Of a stretch of DNA of 9,156 nucleotides, positions 4,915 through 9,156 are shown piece after piece. The position numbers and the translations under genes were made by a program. Source of the stretch: Eubacteriales bacterium (lineage in GTDB: Bacteria > Bacillota > Clostridia > Peptostreptococcales > Anaerovoracaceae); NCBI GenBank assembly GCA_028692535.1, contig JAQUXD010000009.1, positions 1-9,156 on the forward strand, given 5' to 3'. Below the pieces are notes generated by a model. That model saw only the letters and a program-made list of their open reading frames with translations. It had not been told where the DNA came from and searched no databases. The stretch's first letter is position 1. The number at the start of each line of letters is the position of its first letter.

Positions 4915-5346
4915 TTGTTAATGGGTGTTTATCAAAACTCCATAGACGCAAAAAACCGGCTGATCGTGCCGGCCAAGTTCAGAGATGAACTTGGATACAA
5001 GTGCGTCCTTACGAGAGGTCTGGACCAGTGTCTTGTCATTTATCCCATGTCGACCTGGGCAGAGCAGCAGAACAAACTGGCCACGCTGCCGCGTTCCGAC
5101 GAAATGGCCCGGGCCTTCCTCCGGTACATGTATGCCAATGCCGTGGAATGCGAGGTCGATAAACAGGGAAGGATCACGTTGCCGCAATACCTGAAAGATA
5201 TCGCCGAAGTCCAGAAAGATCTGGTCACCATCGGAATGCTGGACCGGGTCGAGCTGTGGTCCAGAGAAATTTACGAAAATTCTGAAATCGGCGGAAAGCT
5301 TTCGCCGGATGATTTCAAGAAGATCGGGGAAACCTATCAGGTGTAG
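4915..5346 (+). CDS. mraZ: Transcriptional regulator MraZ
   Basis: A 143-residue MraZ, the usual first gene of the dcw cluster and a ring-forming DNA-binding repressor of that operon. Two AbrB-like repeats are present, with core motifs DAKNR (11-15) and DKQGR (82-86), each followed by a hydrophobic-Pro segment (LIVPAKFR and ITLPQYL). The first motif has Asn14 where Gly is usual. The start is TTG at 4915: the GGGGGA site at 4902-4907 is 7 nt from it, and the resulting M-L-M-G-x-Y start matches the family pattern. The ATG at 4921 would be 13 nt from that site. rsmH follows after 5 bp, with its ribosome site inside the last codons of mraZ. Confidence 0.95.
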   Translation: MLMGVYQNSIDAKNRLIVPAKFRDELGYKCVLTRGLDQCLVIYPMSTWAEQQNKLATLPRSDEMARAFLRYMYANAVECEVDKQGRITLPQYLKDIAEVQKDLVTIGMLDRVELWSREIYENSEIGGKLSPDDFKKIGETYQV

Positions 5347-5351
5347 AACCT

Positions 5352-6287
5352 ATGGAATACTATCATGTACCCGTCTTATACAACGAAGTGCTGGAAAGTC
5401 TGGCTGTCCGACCGAAAGGGACCTACGTGGACGGCACGCTGGGCGGAGGCGGACACGCGCTGGGCATTTGCAGCATCTTGTCCTGGGACGGTCATTTCGT
5501 AGGAGTGGACCAGGATCCGGCGGCTTTGGACGCCGCAGCCCTGCGCCTGGCCGACACCACCTGCAAGCGAAGCTTGATCCGGGGCAATTACTCCGACATA
5601 AACGCGATCCTGTCTTCGCTGAATATGGAGAAAGTGGATGGCATCCTGTTGGATCTGGGCGTTTCGTCCTTTCAACTGGATACGCCGGACAGAGGCTTCT
5701 CCTACATGCATGAAGCGCCTCTGGACATGCGCATGGATCCCCAGGGGATTCTTACCGCCGAGATCGTTGTCAATGAATATGCAAAAGATCAGATCCACAG
5801 GATCCTGAAGGAATACGGGGAAGAGCGATGGGCTTCCCGAATCGCGGATTTTATCGCCGAAGCCCGGACGAAGCAGCGGATCACGACCACAGCGCAGCTG
5901 GTGGAGATCATCAAAGCCGCCATTCCGGCCCGGGCGCGCAGAGAGGGACCGCATCCGGCCAAACGGACGTTTCAGGCCATTCGCATCGAAGTGAACGACG
6001 AGCTGGGTCATCTGGAACGCGCGCTGGATGATCTGACCGATGTGCTTGCCTCCGGAGGGAGATTGGCTGTGATCACTTTTCACTCTCTGGAAGACCGCAT
6101 TGTCAAGGAACACATCAACCGCCGGCTCAATCCCTGCACCTGCCCTCCCGGACTGCCGATATGCGCATGCGGGAAAAAGGCGGACATTAAAAAAATTACG
6201 GGAAAGCCGTTGACGGCTTCCGCAAAAGAACTTGAGGAAAACCCCAGATCCCGCAGCGCCAAGCTCAGGGTGATAGAGAAATTATAG
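5352..6287 (+). CDS. rsmH: 16S rRNA (cytosine(1402)-N(4))-methyltransferase RsmH
   Basis: A 311-residue RsmH (MraW), normal length, which uses S-adenosylmethionine to methylate N4 of C1402 in the ribosomal P site. Visible motifs are the opening H-V-P-V-L-Y-N-E, the SAM-binding VDGTLGGGGHA (26-36), FVGVDQDPAAL (49-59), ILLDLGVSSFQLD (98-110), DMRMDP (125-130), HPAKRTFQAIRIEVNDEL (201-218), ITFHSLEDRIVK (241-252) and the late cysteine group Cys262, 264, 271, 273. The protein ends with the common RSAKLRVIEK. Start ATG 5352 has AGGTG 8 nt upstream, inside the end of mraZ. It is the second gene of the dcw operon. Confidence 0.97.
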   Translation: MEYYHVPVLYNEVLESLAVRPKGTYVDGTLGGGGHALGICSILSWDGHFVGVDQDPAALDAAALRLADTTCKRSLIRGNYSDINAILSSLNMEKVDGILLDLGVSSFQLDTPDRGFSYMHEAPLDMRMDPQGILTAEIVVNEYAKDQIHRILKEYGEERWASRIADFIAEARTKQRITTTAQLVEIIKAAIPARARREGPHPAKRTFQAIRIEVNDELGHLERALDDLTDVLASGGRLAVITFHSLEDRIVKEHINRRLNPCTCPPGLPICACGKKADIKKITGKPLTASAKELEENPRSRSAKLRVIEKL

Positions 6288-6303
6288 AGAAAGGATCGGC
6301 AAG

Positions 6304-6741
6304 ATGAATTCCGCAGAGAGAATGGCAGCGTATACAACCGAATACATCCGCTTTGATGCGGAGCCATTCCCGATCCGCGGCAAGGCTGTTGCCGAAGCGC
6401 AGGTCAAGCCGGTTCCCCTCGGAGCCCGGCAGCGGGTGCAGGCATTCTTTTTGCTGGTGCTTTGCGGTTTTGTGTTCATTGGGCTGATCGGTGTCAACGC
6501 ATTCTCTTCGAAACTGCAATACGATATCAATACTCTGAACCGGCAGATCCTCTCTGTGGAAAGGACGGTCCAGAATTTGGAGGTGGAAATACAGACAGCT
6601 ACAAGTATTGCCACCGTAGAGGCCAAAGCCATGGCTCTGGGCATGGTATATCCCACTTTTCAAGAGATGGTCTACCTGGATGGCCAGACCGGCGTGCAGG
6701 AAGATTTCGCGCTCGCACTCAGGGAATCGGCATACGAGTAG
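6304..6741 (+). CDS. ftsL: Cell division protein FtsL-like
   Basis: A 145-residue bitopic membrane protein. Residues 1-46 are cytoplasmic, 47-67 a transmembrane helix (AFFLLVLCGFVFIGLIGVNAF), and 70-100 a predicted coiled coil (KLQYDINTLNRQILSVERTVQNLE region), followed by the A-x-x-L-G-M-x-Y-P-T-F-Q segment and VYLDG. This layout and its place between rsmH and the class B PBP identify it as FtsL, which links FtsB/DivIC and FtsI/FtsW in the divisome. Sequence conservation in this family is low, so the call rests on topology, the short A-x-x-L-G-M segment and position. AAAGGA lies 8 nt before the ATG. The gap to rsmH is 16 bp. Confidence 0.85.
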   Translation: MNSAERMAAYTTEYIRFDAEPFPIRGKAVAEAQVKPVPLGARQRVQAFFLLVLCGFVFIGLIGVNAFSSKLQYDINTLNRQILSVERTVQNLEVEIQTATSIATVEAKAMALGMVYPTFQEMVYLDGQTGVQEDFALALRESAYE

Positions 6742-6744
6742 CCG

Positions 6745-6779
6745 CGCCACCCACTTTTTAGGGGGCGTTTCATTTTCTG
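6745..6779 (+). terminator. Terminator-like hairpin (attenuator candidate) between ftsL and the PBP gene
   Basis: CGCC and CCC (6745-6748, 6750-6752) pair with GGG and GGCG (6761-6767) around an 8-nt loop with one bulged A, followed by TTTCATTTTCT (6768-6778). It lies 3 nt after the ftsL stop. The stem has seven GC pairs and the T-tract is interrupted, so it may give partial termination or protect the upstream mRNA. Confidence 0.5.
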
Positions 6780-6804
6780 AAGCATGATCGACGGTGAGAA
6801 TCTG

Positions 6805-8814
6805 ATGCGTATCCAGGAGCCTACAAACAAAAATAGGAGCAGGCTGGTATTCCTTTTTGGAATTGCCTGTTTTCTTTTTGTGGTTTTGGCCGTTCGACTG
6901 GGGTGGCATCAGATCATTCGGGCAGAGGATTATGCCCAGATGGCCACTGATCAGCAGACCAGCGACAGCACAGTGCAGGCGGTGCGAGGATCCATCAAGG
7001 ACAGGAACGGACGCGACCTGGCCATCAGCGCGGCCACCAATACGATTTGGGTGCGGCCCGATTCCGTCAAAGGAAACGGAAACACACCGGAGGAGATCGA
7101 AACGAATCTGACATATCAGGCGGCCGTTCTGGCCGATTATCTTCAGATGCCCGAAGACGATGTGCGGGAAATCATTACTTCCGATCGGAAACTGCTTCGG
7201 ATTGCCAAATATGTGGATATGGATGTCGCCAACCTGATCCGGGAAGAAAAACTGGCCGGTATCGAGATCACAGAAGACGTCAAACGCTACTATCCGATGG
7301 GTGCATTTGCCAGTCACGTGCTGGGCGGAACCACTGATGACAATTACGGATTGGCAGGGATCGAACTGGCATACAACCGCTATCTTGCGGGGATCGACGG
7401 CCGGTGGATCACCAACAAGGACAACACCGGGAACAGCCTGTCCTATGGGACGGAGCGGTATTATCAGCCCCGGGACGGCTATTCTGTGATACTGACGCTG
7501 GATGCGAACATTCAGCACATCGTGGAATCCGCCTTGGTGCAGGCTCAGGAGCGCACCCGGGCCGAACGGGTGATGTGCCTGGTCATGGATCCGGAAAACG
7601 GCGAAATCCTGGCTATGGCCCAGACCCCCGAATTTGATCCCAATGATCCACGGATGCCGATGGATCCCGGGGAGGCGGCGATTATGGAGACGTTGAACGC
7701 CGAGGATCAAATGGCGTATTGGAATAAAATGTGGCGTAATTTCAACATCAGCGATACCTATGAGCCGGGATCCACATTCAAGCTCATCACCTCCGGCATC
7801 GTGCTGGACGAAGGGGCTGTCAATCTGCAGGAAAAATTTCTTTGCGAAGGAAGTATCAGAGTCGCCGACGCTACGCTGAGATGCTGGAACTACCCTCATT
7901 CACACGGCTGGCAGACGTTGGAGCAAGCCGTTCAGAATTCATGCAACCCCGCGATGGTCCAACTGGTACAGCGCATCGGGTTGACGGCCTATTACGCAGG
8001 GTTGGATCAATTCGGCCTAACGGAAAAAACCGGTGTGGATTTTCCGGGAGAAGGATATAATATTCTTCAGAAAAAGGAAACGGCGGGGCCGGTGGGATTG
8101 GCCACAATGGCCTACGGGCAGGGGATCGCCGTCACGCCGGTGAGCTTGCTCACCGCCATATCCGCCTACGCCAACGACGGCCTTTTGATGAAGCCCAGAC
8201 TGGTTAAAGCGCTGGTGGATGCAGACGGGCAGATCGTCGAAGAATACGGGCCGGAGATCACCAGGCGCTGTGTTTCTTCCCAGACATCCGACGACGTCCT
8301 GAGCATCATGGAATCCGTGGTCACCGAAGGCGGTGGCGGAACTGCGCGGGTCACCGGCTATCGCATCGGCGGCAAGACGGGAACAGCCAGCAAACCCGAA
8401 GGTGGAGGCTATTCGGATACGGATGTGTACGGTTCCTTTATCGGCGTGGCGCCCATCGACGATCCCCAGATCGCGATCCTGGTGATCGTGGATACGCCCA
8501 AAGGGGTGCTCTACGGCAGCCAGACCGCAGCGCCAGCCGCAAAGGTCATCCTTCAGGAAGTGTTTCGTTACATGGATATCAAGCCCCAATACACCGAGGC
8601 CGAGGAAGCAGCGCTTCGGACAGGCAAGACGGAAGTGCCCGATGTGGTGGGGCAGCGCATGGAGGATGCCATCGGCATCCTGGGCGGACAATCCCTGGGT
8701 TTTGTCATTGCGCCCAAAACCGATCTTTACGAAGATCTTATCGTAAAGGATCAGTATCCCCGGAGCGGGACGCTGATCGACCTCAACACGAAAGTAACGC
8801 TATATTATGAATGA
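6805..8814 (+). CDS. Class B penicillin-binding protein, FtsI/SpoVD/PBP2B type, with PASTA domain
   Basis: A 669-residue septal or spore-cortex DD-transpeptidase that cross-links peptidoglycan outside the membrane. It has an N-terminal transmembrane anchor (about 13-33), a dimerisation domain, and the transpeptidase domain with catalytic Ser323 in PGSTFK (Lys326), SCN (379-381) and KTGTAS (524-529). One PASTA domain follows (about 610-669; VPDVVGQRMEDAI onward). The MWRNFNISDTYEPGSTFK stretch looks like clostridial SpoVD proteins. I choose ATG 6805 because GGTGAG ends 6 nt before it; ATG 6784, in frame, has no ribosome site and would add 7 residues. The position after ftsL fits either ftsI or spoVD, and the sequence alone does not decide whether it serves division, sporulation or both. 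Confidence 0.93.
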   Translation: MRIQEPTNKNRSRLVFLFGIACFLFVVLAVRLGWHQIIRAEDYAQMATDQQTSDSTVQAVRGSIKDRNGRDLAISAATNTIWVRPDSVKGNGNTPEEIETNLTYQAAVLADYLQMPEDDVREIITSDRKLLRIAKYVDMDVANLIREEKLAGIEITEDVKRYYPMGAFASHVLGGTTDDNYGLAGIELAYNRYLAGIDGRWITNKDNTGNSLSYGTERYYQPRDGYSVILTLDANIQHIVESALVQAQERTRAERVMCLVMDPENGEILAMAQTPEFDPNDPRMPMDPGEAAIMETLNAEDQMAYWNKMWRNFNISDTYEPGSTFKLITSGIVLDEGAVNLQEKFLCEGSIRVADATLRCWNYPHSHGWQTLEQAVQNSCNPAMVQLVQRIGLTAYYAGLDQFGLTEKTGVDFPGEGYNILQKKETAGPVGLATMAYGQGIAVTPVSLLTAISAYANDGLLMKPRLVKALVDADGQIVEEYGPEITRRCVSSQTSDDVLSIMESVVTEGGGGTARVTGYRIGGKTGTASKPEGGGYSDTDVYGSFIGVAPIDDPQIAILVIVDTPKGVLYGSQTAAPAAKVILQEVFRYMDIKPQYTEAEEAALRTGKTEVPDVVGQRMEDAIGILGGQSLGFVIAPKTDLYEDLIVKDQYPRSGTLIDLNTKVTLYYE

Positions 8815-8832
8815 TCTACAGGAGTTGGCATC

Positions 8833-9156
8833 GTGATAAGAACTGACTTACAATCGATCGCCCGGGCTTGCGGGGGCAGGATATTCGGAAATCGGAACAG
8901 GAGTATCACCGGCGTGGTCATCGATTCCCGTGACGCCCGAGAAGCGTTGATGTTCGTCGCCGTGATCGGTCCCAACAAGGACGGGCATGATTACCTGGGC
9001 GACGCAATGGGCCGGGGATGCCGGGTTTTTCTGGTTTCTCGGGAAGAACGGATCCCGGAGTTGCTGGAAAAAGATCCTTCCGCAGGCATTATTCTTACAG
9101 ACGACACGGAACAGGGGCTGACCCGGGTGGCACAGGCTTATCTGGAGCAACTGAAT
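8833..9156 (+). CDS. murF: Mur ligase N-terminal part, probably MurF (3' truncated)
   Basis: The first 108 codons of a Mur ligase, cut by the window edge. The N-terminal substrate-binding domain is seen: IARACGGRIFG (9-19), ITGVVIDSR (25-33), MFVAVIGPNKDGHDYLGDAMGRG (40-62) and ILTDDTEQGLTRVAQAY (87-103). The GGRIFG opening and the D-D-T-x-x-x-L-x-x-x-A-x-x-Y stretch fit MurF (ligase adding D-Ala-D-Ala to the UDP-MurNAc-tripeptide) better than MurE, though the central ATP-binding domain that would settle it is outside. The start is GTG 8833, with GGAG 8 nt upstream; it lies 18 bp after the PBP gene and belongs to the same operon. Confidence 0.75.
   Translation, partial: MIRTDLQSIARACGGRIFGNRNRSITGVVIDSRDAREALMFVAVIGPNKDGHDYLGDAMGRGCRVFLVSREERIPELLEKDPSAGIILTDDTEQGLTRVAQAYLEQLN

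Noticed and set aside
5376..6113. 245-codon minus-strand open frame opposite rsmH
   Set aside because: Shadow of a clear RsmH gene; no family motif and no ribosome site of note.
6265..7899. 544-codon open frame on the minus strand opposite ftsL and the PBP gene
   Set aside because: It is antisense to two well-supported genes, has no recognisable domain, and its length follows from the codon bias of the real plus-strand frame.
8017..8691. 224-codon minus-strand open frame opposite the PBP transpeptidase domain
   Set aside because: Shadow frame; the plus strand carries KTG and PASTA motifs there.

Overview
The window looks like a chromosomal segment of a moderately GC-rich Firmicute, most likely in Clostridia. 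This rests on the gene types (U32 peptidase, MraZ-led division cluster, a PASTA-bearing SpoVD/PBP2B-type transpeptidase), strong Shine-Dalgarno sites and sigma-A-type promoters. I cannot name a genus. No mobile element, CRISPR array, tRNA or rRNA is visible.

Layout. (1) 1-353, plus: 3' end of a U32-family peptidase gene. (2) 358-3108, minus: a tight three-gene operon read as NYN-LOTUS RNA-processing protein, RNase HII (rnhB), M20 amidohydrolase. It starts from a promoter at 3145-3173. It ends in a terminator that lies inside the coding end of the U32 gene, while a U32 terminator candidate lies inside the coding end of the M20 gene. (3) 3225-4256, plus: one ORF joining a DUF2284-like Cys-rich domain to a GNAT acetyltransferase, with a strong internal ribosome binding site at the junction and an upstream promoter that predicts an almost leaderless mRNA. 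(4) 4246-4620, minus: crcB fluoride channel, overlapping the previous gene tail to tail by 11 bp. (5) 4621-4914: a 294-base intergenic region with the crcB promoter, a plus-strand terminator, a G-rich tract, and the mraZ promoter carrying 10-bp-period MraZ-type boxes. (6) 4915-9156, plus: the dcw (division and cell wall) cluster mraZ, rsmH, ftsL, ftsI/spoVD-type PBP and the start of a Mur ligase that resembles murF.

How the genes work together: the dcw genes form one operon probably autoregulated by MraZ. It supplies a 16S rRNA methyltransferase, the FtsL divisome scaffold, the septal transpeptidase and a peptidoglycan-precursor ligase. The minus-strand operon pairs two nucleic-acid enzymes (NYN-LOTUS and RNase HII) with a peptidase-like amidohydrolase.

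No clearly new multi-gene system is evident. The most unusual signals are regulatory: reciprocal terminators embedded in convergent genes, the DUF2284-GNAT ORF with an internal start, a predicted antisense overlap across crcB, and a 12-bp sequence shared by the crcB and mraZ promoters.
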